From Chersky-267 sp963744115 (GTDB taxonomy: Bacteria; Chloroflexota; Limnocylindria; Limnocylindrales; CSP1-4), in the NCBI GenBank assembly GCA_963744115.1, contig CAVUSI010000003.1, positions 1,860,001 to 1,924,000 on the forward strand: 64,000 bases of DNA, given 5' to 3'. Positions within the stretch are counted from its first letter, which is position 1, and each line of letters starts with the position of its first letter. A model generated the notes under the pieces. It was given only the letters and a program-made list of their open reading frames with translations, searched no databases and was not told where the DNA came from. Made by a program: the position numbers and the translations under genes. This document shows positions 1 through 11,132 of this stretch, one piece after another.

Positions 1-253
1 CGAGCGTCCGCGGGTCGGTGACGAGGGCGAACGCCAGCGCGGGCCCGGCGTCGGGCCCTTCGACGAACAGCTCGCCCATGTGCGACAGGTCGAACAGCCC
101 GGCCGCCTCGCGGACCGCTCGGTGCTCCTCGAGGATCCCGGCGTACTGGACGGGCATCAGCCACCCGGCGAAGTCGATCAGCCGCGCACCGAGCGCACGG
201 TGGCGCTCGAGCAGCGGCGTGGTCCGGACCACGTCGTCGTCCGCGCCGGCCAC
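1..253 (-). CDS. gcvT: Aminomethyltransferase GcvT (glycine cleavage T-protein), N-terminal part, cut by window edge
   Basis: T-protein of the glycine cleavage system, which moves the methylene group from the lipoyl H-protein to tetrahydrofolate and releases ammonia. About 84 N-terminal residues are visible. They contain the family's opening pattern: TPLLERHRALGARLIDFAGW, then MPVQYAGI, EEHRAVREAAGLFDLSHMGE. The GTG start follows the Nudix stop by one base (TGA-G-GTG), so the two are probably cotranscribed and coupled. The rest of the gene lies beyond the left edge. Family assignment is secure; whether the full gene is intact cannot be seen. Confidence 0.9.
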   Translation of the reverse strand, partial: MAGADDDVVRTTPLLERHRALGARLIDFAGWLMPVQYAGILEEHRAVREAAGLFDLSHMGELFVEGPDAGPALAFALVTDPRTL

Positions 254-254
254 C

Positions 255-749
255 TCAGGCACCCGGACCGGGATCGGGTCCGACGGCCGGCGACGCCGCC
301 GGGTCCGCCGCCCCGGCACGCCGCTGGGCGAGTCGCTCGGCAGCGCGCTCGACCAGGCCCCGCTCGGACTCGAACGTCAGCACGGCACCCGCCTCCGCCA
401 TCTCGAACCAGCGGACCTCGTCGAATTCGTGATCGTGCTGGCTGAGATCCCCGCCGGTCGGCTCCATCAGGAAGTAGAAGACGGTCTTGTGGATCCGGGT
501 CCCGCGCTGCGAGAACGTGTAGCTGATGAGATCGAGCAATTCGAGGACGCGGACCTGCAGTCCGGTCTCCTCGGTCACCTCGCGGACGGCCGTCTCCTCG
601 GTCGACTCCCCCGCGATCGGCGTGCCCTTGGGAAGGGTCCAGGTCCGAACGTCGTTGCGGCGACCGGCGACGAACCTCGGGATACCGGCCTCGAACCGGA
701 CGACGACGCCACCGGCGGAGGTGGCGGTAGCCTGCTTCAGGCCAGCCAC
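255..749 (-). CDS. Nudix hydrolase
   Basis: Nudix-family hydrolase cleaving a nucleoside-diphosphate-linked substrate that the sequence does not identify. The Nudix box is complete: G-x5-E-x7-REVTEETGL in the segment GTPIAGESTEETAVREVTEETGL (given in two overlapping halves: GTPIAGESTEETA and REVTEETGL). It sits after the opening strand TSAGGVVVRF, and the C-terminus is a Pro/Ala/Gly tail. I chose the GTG at 749 (164 aa), which starts just before the Nudix fold; a TTG at 806 would add 19 Arg-rich residues. Neither start has a good Shine-Dalgarno sequence. gcvT follows directly, so the pair probably shares a transcript. Confidence 0.85.
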   Translation of the reverse strand: MAGLKQATATSAGGVVVRFEAGIPRFVAGRRNDVRTWTLPKGTPIAGESTEETAVREVTEETGLQVRVLELLDLISYTFSQRGTRIHKTVFYFLMEPTGGDLSQHDHEFDEVRWFEMAEAGAVLTFESERGLVERAAERLAQRRAGAADPAASPAVGPDPGPGA

Positions 750-1078
750 GGCGCCGATGCGGCGCTCGAACGGCCTTCGCGAACGGGCCCGCTCGGGCGC
801 GACCAACGCATCGACACGACCGGGCGGATCCGGCCGCTGGTGACGGGCCGTGGCGGGGCCACGGTCATCGACCGCCAGCGAGCCCGCACCCGCTGGAGCA
901 GCGGAGGGTCCGGGTGGCGCAGCACCGTCGGGCGGGCCGAGGTGGCCCGGAACGTCACCGTCGCGCGGAGCCCCAGTCGGCGTTCGCGTGCCCGGGACGG
1001 GGCACCGACGAAACGCGCCGCCGGGCGAGCCGCGTAGCGGGCGGCGATGGAATGCTGCATGTCCCCAATCCTACCGTT
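750..1078. other. Spacer with no convincing gene upstream of the Nudix gene
   Basis: Both strands are open in several frames, but all translations are Arg/Pro/Ala-rich and match no family I recognise. On the minus strand an ATG at 1060 lies about seven bases after a candidate -10 box and could be a leaderless start of a 107-residue Arg-rich frame that runs into the Nudix gene in another frame. I do not regard it as a real gene. Confidence 0.4.
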
Positions 1079-1095
1079 TCAGGGAGTGTTTGCAA
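1068..1095 (-). promoter_or_regulatory. Candidate promoter for nudix-gcvT
   Basis: Minus-strand TTGCAA (1095-1090), a 16 bp spacer and TAGGAT (1073-1068). It overlaps the 3' end of the DUF2520 gene and points toward the Nudix gene. Both boxes are close to the primary sigma-factor consensus. No experimental support. Confidence 0.4.
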
Positions 1096-2101
1096 GGGCG
1101 GTCCGGAGCCGTCCGGAAACGTCCGGTGTCAGCGCGCCACGGGCCTCGGCCAGGGCGATCTCACGCTCGGCGGCAGCGCGGTACAACGGCAGCACGTCGG
1201 GTGCGTCGGTCGCCAGGGTCGCCAGATGACGCTCCAGCGTTCCGATGTCGCCCCGCGTCAGGGGTCCTGTGAGCGCGGCGCGGATGCCCAGCGCCCGGGC
1301 GTTGCCCAGGGTCTGCTCGATCAGCGGGCCATAGATCGCCAGGCTGCCGGCCTCGTCGAGGCCGGCCACCCGCCCGAGCTCGGCGATCGCGTCGAGCAGG
1401 GCCACGAACCCGCCCGCCGCGAGCACGGCAGCGGCGTGATAGGCAGCCTTCGTGCCCGGCGCGAGACGGACCGGATCGGCGCCGATGGCGCGGGCCATGT
1501 CGGCCAGCATCGCCACGAGCTGATCGTCACCCTCGACCGCGACGGTCGCACCGTGGAGGGCGGCGACCGCCCGCTCGAGATCGGCGAAGGCGACGAGCGG
1601 GTGGAAGCTGCCGATCTGCGTCCCGGCGGCCATCGCTGGCTCCAGCACCTCCGCGCCGAGCGCCCCGCTGGTGTGGATGAGCGCCTGGCCGCTGTACAAC
1701 CGGATACCTTCGGCGACGGCGGGGACGGCGTCGTCGGGAACGGCCAGGATGATGAGCTCGACCTCGTCGAGCAGCGGCGTGACCTCGACGAACGCCCGCG
1801 TCCCGCCCACCAGCTCGCGGAACCGCTCGCGTCGGACCGCATCGCGACTCGCGACGGCGGCGATCGGCCAGCCGGCCCGGGTCAGCGCGACGCCCAGGGC
1901 GGAGCCCACGGCGCCGGCACCGACGATCCCGATCAGCGGCGGCTCGCCCGGCGACGAATGCTGATGAGGGTGGGGGTGGTCGTGCGGCAGGCCGTCGTCG
2001 TGATCGTGGCCGCGCGCCGGTGGGTCCAGATCGATCCCGGCGGCCTCGAGCGCCGCCAGCTTCTCGTCGTCGTCACGTCCCCGGTCGCGCCAGGCCTTCA
2101 T
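1079..2101 (-). CDS. Rossmann-fold and DUF2520 domain protein with His-rich N-terminus
   Basis: A 340-residue protein with an NAD(P)-type Rossmann domain (GAGAVG near residues 61-66, then ILAVPDDAV) followed by the helical DUF2520 region (SFHPLVAFAD, then KAAYHAAAVLAAGGF). This is the architecture of small dehydrogenase-like proteins of unknown substrate, related to ketopantoate reductase and F420-dependent NADP reductase. The ATG at 2101 is the last start before the divergent aconitase gene. Residues 31-50 are unusual: seven histidines in 17 residues alternate with Asp and Pro ahead of the Rossmann fold, which may bind metal. Function is not established. Confidence 0.85.
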   Translation of the reverse strand: MKAWRDRGRDDDEKLAALEAAGIDLDPPARGHDHDDGLPHDHPHPHQHSSPGEPPLIGIVGAGAVGSALGVALTRAGWPIAAVASRDAVRRERFRELVGGTRAFVEVTPLLDEVELIILAVPDDAVPAVAEGIRLYSGQALIHTSGALGAEVLEPAMAAGTQIGSFHPLVAFADLERAVAALHGATVAVEGDDQLVAMLADMARAIGADPVRLAPGTKAAYHAAAVLAAGGFVALLDAIAELGRVAGLDEAGSLAIYGPLIEQTLGNARALGIRAALTGPLTRGDIGTLERHLATLATDAPDVLPLYRAAAEREIALAEARGALTPDVSGRLRTALANTP

Positions 2102-2127
2102 CGTTCGGGGTACGCTTCCATCCGACG

Positions 2128-2133
2128 ATTCTA
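2128..2133 (-). promoter_or_regulatory. Candidate -10 box in the DUF2520/acnA divergent spacer
   Basis: The 55 bp spacer must hold both promoters. On the minus strand TAGAAT lies 26 bases ahead of the DUF2520 ATG; no good -35 is visible. On the plus strand only GAAGGA (2145-2150), the likely ribosome binding site of acnA, is clear. Confidence 0.3.
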
Positions 2134-2156
2134 GCCACCCCAGCGAAGGATGATCC

Positions 2157-4908
<2,752 letters not shown>

Positions 4909-4911
4909 CGA

Positions 4912-4988
4912 TGGTGGGCGATACTGGATTCGAACCAGTGACCTCGCGGATGTGAACCGCGCGCTCTAACCGACTGAGCCAATCGCCC
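4912..4988 (-). tRNA. tRNA-Val (anticodon CAC)
   Basis: The complete cloverleaf can be folded by eye: acceptor GGGCGAT with ATCGCCC, D stem GCTC/GAGC, anticodon stem CGCGG/CCGCG with loop TTCACAT (anticodon CAC), and T stem ACTGG/CCAGT with loop TTCGAAT. The discriminator is A and CCA is encoded. The gene lies four bases after the acnA stop on the opposite strand. Confidence 0.97.
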
Positions 4989-5023
4989 CCGGATGCCTGC
5001 GGGCGCCGCGCCCGAGCCGGTCG

Positions 5024-5053
5024 ATCATAGCCGGAGGCCCGGCCAGCGGGCAA
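5024..5053 (-). promoter_or_regulatory. Candidate promoter of tRNA-Val
   Basis: Minus-strand TTGCCC (5053-5048), an 18 bp spacer and TATGAT (5029-5024), overlapping the 3' end of yggU. The predicted start site is about 30 bases ahead of the mature tRNA 5' end. Confidence 0.45.
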
Positions 5054-5306
5054 GGATCGCCTCTCGCCCGAGCGACTCGACGACGACCGTCTTGCGCCGG
5101 GCGCCGGCCCCGGACACGATCGACACCCGGCCGGCCGCGACGCCGAGCTCGTCCGCGAGCAGGCGGATGAGCGCGCGGTTGGCGGCCTCGTCCACCGGCG
5201 GCGCGGCGACCCGCGCCCGGAGCACGCCGTCCGTCCCGACACCGTCGACTCGGTCGGCTCCCCCGCGCGGCGTCAGCCGGACCATGAACCGGGCGTCAGC
5301 CGGCAC
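5025..5306 (-). CDS. yggU: YggU/DUF167 family protein
   Basis: A 93-residue DUF167 protein, a small alpha/beta fold of unknown biochemistry commonly found beside yggS. The family pattern is present: VRLTPRGGADRV near the N-terminus, ARVAAPPVDEAANRALIRLLADELGV and VSIVSGAGARRKTVVV. Its start overlaps the end of yggS by 11 bases, so it is the last gene of the ftsZ-yggS-yggU string. Confidence 0.88.
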   Translation of the reverse strand: MPADARFMVRLTPRGGADRVDGVGTDGVLRARVAAPPVDEAANRALIRLLADELGVAAGRVSIVSGAGARRKTVVVESLGREAILARWPGLRL

Positions 5307-6075
5307 CCTGCGTCCCCGCCGAGGGTCGATCGCCGAACAGGGCGCGCCCGACCCGGACGATCGTCGCGCCCTCCTGGACCGCCACCGGATAGTCGTCGCT
5401 CATCCCCATCGAGATCGCGGGGCCGAGCCGCGGATGCGCGTCGCGCAGCTCGGCGGCGAGACGGCCCAGCGCTCGGAAGGTCGGTCGTGCCGCCTCCGGC
5501 TCGTCGACCAGCCGGCCGATCGTCATCAGGCCACCGGGTCGGAGCGCTCCCAGGTCGAGGAGGGCGGGCAGCGCGGCGGCGAGGTCGGTCGGCTGGAAGC
5601 CGGCCTTGGCCGGGTCGACATCGACGTTGACCTGGAACAAGACCGGGAGCCGCGCGTCCTCTGGGACCGCCCCGGTCGCCGGCAGGCCGCGGACCTCCCG
5701 CACCAGCCGATCCAGGCGACGGGCGAGATCGAGCGAGTCGACCGACTCGATGACGTCGAAGGCCTCGACCGCACGCCGGGCCTTGTTCGACTGGAGCGGA
5801 CCGATGAGATGCCACGTCGCGTCGGGCAGGGCATCGGCCTTGGCCGCGCCGTCCTGGACGCGGTTCTCGCCGAGGACGGTGAGGCCCGCGGCGACAGCGG
5901 CGTGGACGCGATCCAGCGGCACCGTCTTCGAGACGGCGACCAGGGCGACTTCCGCGGGATCACGGCCGACGGCGGCGCAGGCCTCGGCGATGCGGTCGAG
6001 GACCAGTCGACGCGCAGCCGCCAAAGCGGCGACGGCGGTCGGGTCGGGCTCCGTCGGGGGATCGCCGGCGGTCAC
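5296..6075 (-). CDS. yggS: YggS/YlmE-type pyridoxal phosphate homeostasis protein
   Basis: A 259-residue PLP-binding TIM-barrel protein of the COG0325 family, which keeps free PLP and amino-acid pools in balance and has no known catalytic reaction. The PLP lysine lies in VALVAVSKTV; other family blocks are LGENRVQD, WHLIGPLQSNK, and the C-terminal SMGMSDDYPVAVQEGATIVRVG (SMGMSDDYP is the phosphate-binding part). The GTG start is 10 bases after the ftsZ stop. In many gram-positive bacteria yggS follows ftsZ, as here. Confidence 0.93.
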   Translation of the reverse strand: MTAGDPPTEPDPTAVAALAAARRLVLDRIAEACAAVGRDPAEVALVAVSKTVPLDRVHAAVAAGLTVLGENRVQDGAAKADALPDATWHLIGPLQSNKARRAVEAFDVIESVDSLDLARRLDRLVREVRGLPATGAVPEDARLPVLFQVNVDVDPAKAGFQPTDLAAALPALLDLGALRPGGLMTIGRLVDEPEAARPTFRALGRLAAELRDAHPRLGPAISMGMSDDYPVAVQEGATIVRVGRALFGDRPSAGTQGAG

Positions 6076-6085
6076 CGGCGGCGGG

Positions 6086-7291
6086 CTACTTGCCGCGGCG
6101 GAGGAAGCTCGGGATCTCGAGGTCGTCCGGATCGATCTGGGCGCGCTGCACCGGCGCCGGAGAGACGGCCACGGTGCGCTCGACGAGGACCGCCGCGGCG
6201 GCTCCGCCGTCGAGGTCGCCGGCGTTGGCAGCGCGCTGACGATCGAGCTCCTCGAGGAAGTCGCGGGACGTCGGCCGAGGGGTCCCCTGGACCTCCCAGG
6301 CGGACCCCGAAGCGGCCTGACGGGCGGCGTCGCGCTTGCGACCGGCGTCGAAGCCGGTGGCGATGACGGTGATCTGGACCTCGTCCCCGAGCCGCTCGTT
6401 GAAGCTCGTCCCGAAGATGATGTTGGCCTCCGGGTCGGCGGCTTCCTTGATGGCCTCGGCCGCCTCGGTCACCTCGTACAGGCTGAGGTTCGACGAGCCG
6501 GTGATGTTGAACAGGATCCCCTGCGCCCCGGCGATGCTGACCTCGAGGAGCGGGCTGGCGATCGCCTGCTGGGCGGCCTCCACGGCGCGGTTCTCACCCG
6601 ACGCCCGGCCGATGCCCATGAGCGCCGATCCGGCGTCCTTCATGATCGTCCGGACGTCCGCGAAATCGAGGTTGATCAGGCCCGGGACGGTGATGATGTC
6701 GCTGATCCCCTGGACGCCCTGGCGGAGCACGTCGTCGACGACCCGGAAGGCATCGACGATCGAGGTGTTCTTCTGGACGACGTCCTTGAGCCGGTCGTTG
6801 GGGATGGTGATGAGCGTGTCGACGTTCGCCTTGAGCTCCTCGGTCGCCTTCTCGGCGACGAGCTTGCGACGGTTGCCCTCGAACGAGAACGGCTTGGTCA
6901 CGATGCCGATCGTCAGCGCGCCCATCTCCTTGGCGATCTGGGCGATGACCGGGGCGGCGCCGGAGCCCGTCCCGCCGCCCATCCCGGCGGTGATGAAGAC
7001 CATGTCCGAATCGCGCAGTGCGTCGGCGACCCGCTCCGAGTCCTCCTCCGCCGCCCGCTGGCCGATCGACGCGTCCCCGCCGGCGCCAAGGCCGCGGGTG
7101 ATCTTGTCGCCGACGCGGATCTTGTGCGGCGCGTCCGACTGGAGGAGCGCCTGGGCATCCGTGTTGCAGGCGATGAACTCGACACCCATCATCTCGGCCC
7201 GGATCATCCGGTTGACGGCATTGCTCCCGCCGCCACCGACACCCACCACGCGGATCAGGGCGAAGTTCTCGGAATCGGATCGCAGCGACAT
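6086..7291 (-). CDS. ftsZ: Cell division GTPase FtsZ
   Basis: Tubulin-like GTPase that forms the division ring. The protein has 401 residues. The signature loop GGGTGSG is present (AGMGGGTGSGAAPVIA), as are the N-terminal GVGGGGSNAVNRM and the catalytic T7 region (NLDFADVRTIM). The C-terminus ends DDLEIPSFLRRGK, the conserved tail that binds FtsA and other partners, after a short variable linker. The ATG at 7291 is preceded by a strong GGAGG. ftsA lies 177 bases upstream, a gap that may hold a separate promoter. Confidence 0.97.
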   Translation of the reverse strand: MSLRSDSENFALIRVVGVGGGGSNAVNRMIRAEMMGVEFIACNTDAQALLQSDAPHKIRVGDKITRGLGAGGDASIGQRAAEEDSERVADALRDSDMVFITAGMGGGTGSGAAPVIAQIAKEMGALTIGIVTKPFSFEGNRRKLVAEKATEELKANVDTLITIPNDRLKDVVQKNTSIVDAFRVVDDVLRQGVQGISDIITVPGLINLDFADVRTIMKDAGSALMGIGRASGENRAVEAAQQAIASPLLEVSIAGAQGILFNITGSSNLSLYEVTEAAEAIKEAADPEANIIFGTSFNERLGDEVQITVIATGFDAGRKRDAARQAASGSAWEVQGTPRPTSRDFLEELDRQRAANAGDLDGGAAAAVLVERTVAVSPAPVQRAQIDPDDLEIPSFLRRGK

Positions 7292-7369
7292 CGCCTCTCC
7301 TCCGGTGGTACGTGCCGGGTCGTTCGTGGTGGGTTGGTCAGGGGGTGCGCGCTCTGGGATGTCGACGGA

Positions 7370-7375
7370 GTATAG
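7370..7375 (-). promoter_or_regulatory. Candidate -10 box ahead of ftsZ
   Basis: TATACT on the minus strand in the 177 bp ftsA-ftsZ spacer would start transcription about 70 bases ahead of the ftsZ ATG. The -35 at normal distance is poor (TGCCCC). An extra ftsZ promoter is common in dcw clusters, but this one rests on a single hexamer. Confidence 0.33.
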
Positions 7376-7468
7376 CGCCGGGTCAAGACGTCGGGGCAGA
7401 TCGACCCTCGTCGGGGTGTGAGCGCGCACCGGTCGCGGGCGGCGCGGCCCGCGTGGACGGCCGGAGGA

Positions 7469-8701
7469 TCAGGGGAAGATGCTGCGGAGCGCGTCGCGGA
7501 GGCGGCCGAGGCCGCCCATCGCCGGGGCCGACTCGTAGCGACCGGGCTCGCCCTGGGCGAGGACCATCGCGCCCCAGCGCAGCAGGCCGATGGCCGTGCT
7601 GTTGGCCGGCGTCAGGAGGTTGTCGACCAGGCCGCCGACGCCCGACGGGCCGGCGATCCGGACCGGCATCTGGAGGACCTCGCGACCCAGCTCGGCCGCG
7701 CCCGCCAGCTCGGCGCCGCCGCCGGTCAGGACGATCCCGGCGGGGAGCATCCCGTGGCCGGTCCCCTTCATCTCGTTGGCGAGCAGCTCGAAGGTCTCGC
7801 GCATCCGGGCCTCGATGACCTGGCACAGCTCGAGCCGGCTGACCGTGCGACCGGCCTCCTCGCCGAGCATCGCCACGTTGATCATCTCGTCGGCGTCGAC
7901 CGCCCGCAGGTCGCAGGTGCCGTTGTGGATCTTCAGCTCCTCGGCCACCTGGAGGGTCGTCTTCATGACCGCGGCGATATCCATCGTCACGTTGTTGCCG
8001 CCGACCGGCAGGACGCTGGTGTAGAACGGCGACCCGTCGGCGAACAGGGCGAGATCGATCGTCCCGGCACCGATGTCGGCGACGCCGACCCCGAGCTCTT
8101 TCTCGGTCTCGCTGAGGACCGCCTCGGCGGACGCCAGCGAGTCGGCGACGAGCTCGTCGATCTTCACCCCGCCGGCGACGACGCATTTGGTCAGGTTCTG
8201 GACGGCGGTCGCCGAGGCGGTGACGATATGGGTCTCGACCTCCAGTCGGACCGCGCTCATCTCGAGCGGGTCCTTGACCCCTTCCTGACCGTCGACGATG
8301 AACTGGCGCGGGAGGACATGGAGGACGTCCCGATCGGACGGGATGCGGACCGCGCGGGCGACCTCGGTGGCGCGGTTGATGTCCTCACGTGAGACTTCCT
8401 TGCCGTGGCCGCTGACCGAGACGGCGCCGCGCGAGTTCTGGCTCTCGACGTGCTGACCGCCGACACCGACGAACGCACGGTCGATCTTCCAGCCGGACAG
8501 CCGCTCGGCCTGCTCGACGGCACCGGCGATGGACTGGACCGTCTGCTCGATGTTGACGACCACGCCCTTCTTCAGACCGGTCGTCGGGACCGTCCCCTTG
8601 CCGATGATCGTGAGCCCGCCGTCCCGGCCGACCTCGCCGATGAGCGCGGTGACCTTCGTCGTCCCGACGTCGATCCCGACCAGGACCGCTTCTCGTTCCA
8701 C
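7469..8701 (-). CDS. ftsA: Cell division protein FtsA
   Basis: Actin-like ATPase that tethers FtsZ to the membrane. The protein has 410 residues. Phosphate-binding motifs are visible: VGIDVGTTKVTALIGE at the N-terminus, VADIGAGTIDLALF in the middle and IVLTGGGAELAG near the end. The 1C subdomain lies between. The last residues, LGRLRDALRSIFP, can form the amphipathic membrane-targeting helix. Start is GTG. It follows sbp in the same direction and leads to ftsZ. Confidence 0.95.
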   Translation of the reverse strand: MEREAVLVGIDVGTTKVTALIGEVGRDGGLTIIGKGTVPTTGLKKGVVVNIEQTVQSIAGAVEQAERLSGWKIDRAFVGVGGQHVESQNSRGAVSVSGHGKEVSREDINRATEVARAVRIPSDRDVLHVLPRQFIVDGQEGVKDPLEMSAVRLEVETHIVTASATAVQNLTKCVVAGGVKIDELVADSLASAEAVLSETEKELGVGVADIGAGTIDLALFADGSPFYTSVLPVGGNNVTMDIAAVMKTTLQVAEELKIHNGTCDLRAVDADEMINVAMLGEEAGRTVSRLELCQVIEARMRETFELLANEMKGTGHGMLPAGIVLTGGGAELAGAAELGREVLQMPVRIAGPSGVGGLVDNLLTPANSTAIGLLRWGAMVLAQGEPGRYESAPAMGGLGRLRDALRSIFP

Positions 8702-8717
8702 AGTCGTCGTTGCCCCT

Positions 8718-9041
8718 CTACAGGAAGTGGCGGCGGATGAGTGCCACGTTGTTGAAGATCCGTGGCCCGAAGGTGATCAGCGCGACCAGGTACAGGTCCA
8801 GGCCAAGCCGATCGCCGATGAACGTGAGCAGGACGGCCACCGTCGCGTTGGTGACGAAGCCGCTGATGAAGATCCGATTGTCATAGACCCCGTCGAGTTC
8901 GGCGCGCACCGCGCCGAGGACCGAGTCGAGCGCCGCGACGATCGCGACGGCCGAATAGCGAGCGAACTCGAAACTGACATCGACCTGGAGGAGGAGCCCG
9001 AGCAGGACGCCCAGAACGAGGCCTGCCAGGGGAAGCAGCAC
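8718..9041 (-). CDS. sbp: Small basic family protein Sbp (DUF1290)
   Basis: A 107-residue membrane protein with three hydrophobic segments (about residues 2-20, 30-45 and 60-80). It carries the family's conserved stretches: YSAVAIVAALDSVLGAVRAEL, split by YDNRIFISGFVTNA, then FGPRIFNNVALIRRHFL. Sbp is found between ftsQ/divIB and ftsA in many monoderm division clusters; its role is unknown. The GTG start is 97 bases after ftsQ, and ftsA begins 16 bases after its stop. Confidence 0.9.
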   Translation of the reverse strand: MLLPLAGLVLGVLLGLLLQVDVSFEFARYSAVAIVAALDSVLGAVRAELDGVYDNRIFISGFVTNATVAVLLTFIGDRLGLDLYLVALITFGPRIFNNVALIRRHFL

Positions 9042-9138
9042 GCGGCGACGCCCTCCCGTCGGATCGTTTCGGCAAGGCTACTCGACGCGACGGATCGCGG
9101 GCAACCTGCGCCTCCTCCGGCGCGGCCCGGAACGGCGG

Positions 9139-10014
9139 TCACGGCGCGACCCTGGCCGTGTACGTCCCCTCGCGGTCGTCGGCCAGGACGACCGTGGCGA
9201 CCGTCTCCTCCCGCCCGGCGAGAAGGCTCTTGAGCAGCCGGACCTGGCCCGGGATGAGGTCCGTCTTCCGGATCGTCGGCGTGTAGTAGCCGAAGACCGC
9301 CGACCAGCCGTCCTTGCCGGTATCGACGCTGAACCCGGTGGCGTCGTCGATCCGGACGTGCAGCCCGGCCGCGCCGCTGCCGACGTCGACCGGGAGGAGC
9401 GACCCGAGCCGCGTCGCGGCGTCGAAGTCGACCGGGTCGACCGTGTCGCCGATCTGCATCCCGACGACGTCCGGGGCGAGGTTCGGACCGTCCTGACCGC
9501 CGTGTCCGTCGCTCGACCTCGTGGCCGGACTCCGGCGGTCGTCGATGACCGGCAGGCCCGACGTCGTGGTGTCCGTCGCGAAGACCAGCCCGTCGGCATC
9601 GACAAGGAACCGCTCGTCGCCGACCTGCCAGACGACGACGGCCTGCCGCTCGGCCAGGCGGACCCGGAGGGTGTCGGGCAGGGCGATCTCGATCGATGCG
9701 CCCGCGACGGTCGGCAACGCCCGGAGCCGCTCGCTCATCCCGTCGGTCGACAGCCGAAAGAGGTTGCTGCCGTCCTCGACCGAGAGCTCGGACCGGACGA
9801 TCGCCTCGTCCGTGCGGTCCGCGCCGACGATGTCCAGCGTCCGGTACCCGAAGGCCGGGCTCGCGCTGACGCCGTAGATGGCCAGACCCGAGCCGATGAG
9901 CACGAGCAGGGCGAGCGATCGGGTCCGGTTCATCCCCGCCGATGCGCGTCGGATGTCCGGGCCGCGCCGGCTCGATCGTCTGGTCGCCGGGCGGCTCGTC
10001 CGTCGTCCGCTCAT
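9139..10014 (-). CDS. ftsQ: Cell division protein FtsQ/DivIB
   Basis: Bitopic divisome protein, 291 residues. An Arg-rich cytoplasmic head is followed by one membrane segment (SLALLVLIGSGLAIYGVS, about residues 33-50) and a POTRA-type domain (YRTLDIVGADRTDEAIVRSEL, then SERLRALPTVAGASIEIALPDTLRVRLAERQAVVVW, quoted here by its parts LPTVAGASIEIALPDTLRV and LAERQAVVVW). An Asp/Ser-rich insert near 150-180 separates the beta domain. The ATG overlaps the ddl stop as ATGA. Confidence 0.88.
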   Translation of the reverse strand: MSGRRTSRPATRRSSRRGPDIRRASAGMNRTRSLALLVLIGSGLAIYGVSASPAFGYRTLDIVGADRTDEAIVRSELSVEDGSNLFRLSTDGMSERLRALPTVAGASIEIALPDTLRVRLAERQAVVVWQVGDERFLVDADGLVFATDTTTSGLPVIDDRRSPATRSSDGHGGQDGPNLAPDVVGMQIGDTVDPVDFDAATRLGSLLPVDVGSGAAGLHVRIDDATGFSVDTGKDGWSAVFGYYTPTIRKTDLIPGQVRLLKSLLAGREETVATVVLADDREGTYTARVAP

Positions 10015-11132
10015 CGGGGCAGGTCCGCCGTGGTCAGCCGCGGACGGATGGCGGCGGCGTGACGTTCCAGCGCCAGCTCGACGATCCGCTCGGCGACGCT
10101 GCCGAAGGTGTGCCCGCCCTGCGCGGCCAGGACCGGGAACAGACTGATCGGGGTGAACCCCGGGATCGTATTGATCTCTGACAGCACGACGCCCTCCGGG
10201 TTGAGCAGGAAGTCGATCCGGGCGAATCCCTCGGCACCGATGACGCGATAGCAGTCCCGGGCGATCTTGAGGATCGTCGCCCGGGTCAGCGGGTCGACCT
10301 CGGCGGTCGATGTCGTCCGCGACAGCCCTGGCGTGTATTTCGCGGCATAGTCGTAGAACTCATTGCCCGCGACGATCTCGCCCGGCCCGTACAGCTCGAG
10401 CCGGGCCGGATCGTTGCCGATGACGGCCACCTCGAGGTCCCGGGCGCCGGCGACGTACGCCTCGGCCAGGACGAGCGTGTCGTGGCGCAGCGCGAGCTCG
10501 ATCGCCGGAGCACGCTCGGCCGGGACGTGGGCCAGGGTCATCCCGACCGAGCTCCCGAGTCGGGCGGGCTTGACCATGAGACGCGGGTCGCCGGTCCCCG
10601 ACGCGAACGCCTCGAGCTCGGTGAGGACGCCGGCCCGATCGGCGGCCCAGCGGTCGGAGCGGATCTCGCGCCAGTCGGCGATCGGCAAGCCGATCCCCCG
10701 ACACAAGCGCTTGAAGATCGCCTTGTCCATCCCGATCGCCGACGCTGCGACGGCGGATCCGGTGTAGGGCAGGCGCGCCGCCTCGAGGAGTGCCTGGACC
10801 GTGCCGTCCTCGCCGAACGGGCCGTGCAGGGCGACGAACACGACGGGCGTCGCGTCGGCGGCCCCGAGACGCTCGATCGCTGCCGCGGCCGACTTCGGAC
10901 CGGTCGCTCCGATCACGGTCGGATCGTCCCAGGCCGACGGCGGGTCGGCCGGCCCGCGCGACCCCGCGGGCAGTCGCCACCACCGGCCGTCGAGGTCGAT
11001 GAGGTGCCGCTCGACCCGGTGGCCGAGGTCCTCGAGCGCGTCGGCGACGGCAGTCCCTGACACCACGGACACGTCGTGCTCGGCGGACGGCCCACCGAGG
11101 AGGACCGCGATCGGCGGGAAGCGGTCGGTCAT
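10011..11132 (-). CDS. ddl: D-alanine--D-alanine ligase
   Basis: ATP-grasp ligase joining two D-alanines for the peptidoglycan stem peptide; 373 residues. N-terminal LLGGPSAEHDVSVVSG, the central VFVALHGPFGEDGTVQALLE, and the ATP-grasp part VKPARLGSSVGM are present, with the metal site RIDFLLNPEGVVLSEINTIPGFT (active-site LSEINTIPGFT). All expected catalytic regions are seen. Starts with ATGA overlap on murB and ends in ATGA overlap with ftsQ. Confidence 0.96.
   Translation of the reverse strand: MTDRFPPIAVLLGGPSAEHDVSVVSGTAVADALEDLGHRVERHLIDLDGRWWRLPAGSRGPADPPSAWDDPTVIGATGPKSAAAAIERLGAADATPVVFVALHGPFGEDGTVQALLEAARLPYTGSAVAASAIGMDKAIFKRLCRGIGLPIADWREIRSDRWAADRAGVLTELEAFASGTGDPRLMVKPARLGSSVGMTLAHVPAERAPAIELALRHDTLVLAEAYVAGARDLEVAVIGNDPARLELYGPGEIVAGNEFYDYAAKYTPGLSRTTSTAEVDPLTRATILKIARDCYRVIGAEGFARIDFLLNPEGVVLSEINTIPGFTPISLFPVLAAQGGHTFGSVAERIVELALERHAAAIRPRLTTADLPR

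Noticed and set aside
737..1060. Possible leaderless 107-codon gene ahead of the Nudix gene
   Set aside because: Arg/Pro-rich translation, overlaps the Nudix gene out of frame, no family resemblance.
4912..4988. tRNA-Val as an attachment site of an integrated element
   Set aside because: No integrase, no repeated tRNA 3' end and only housekeeping genes on both sides.
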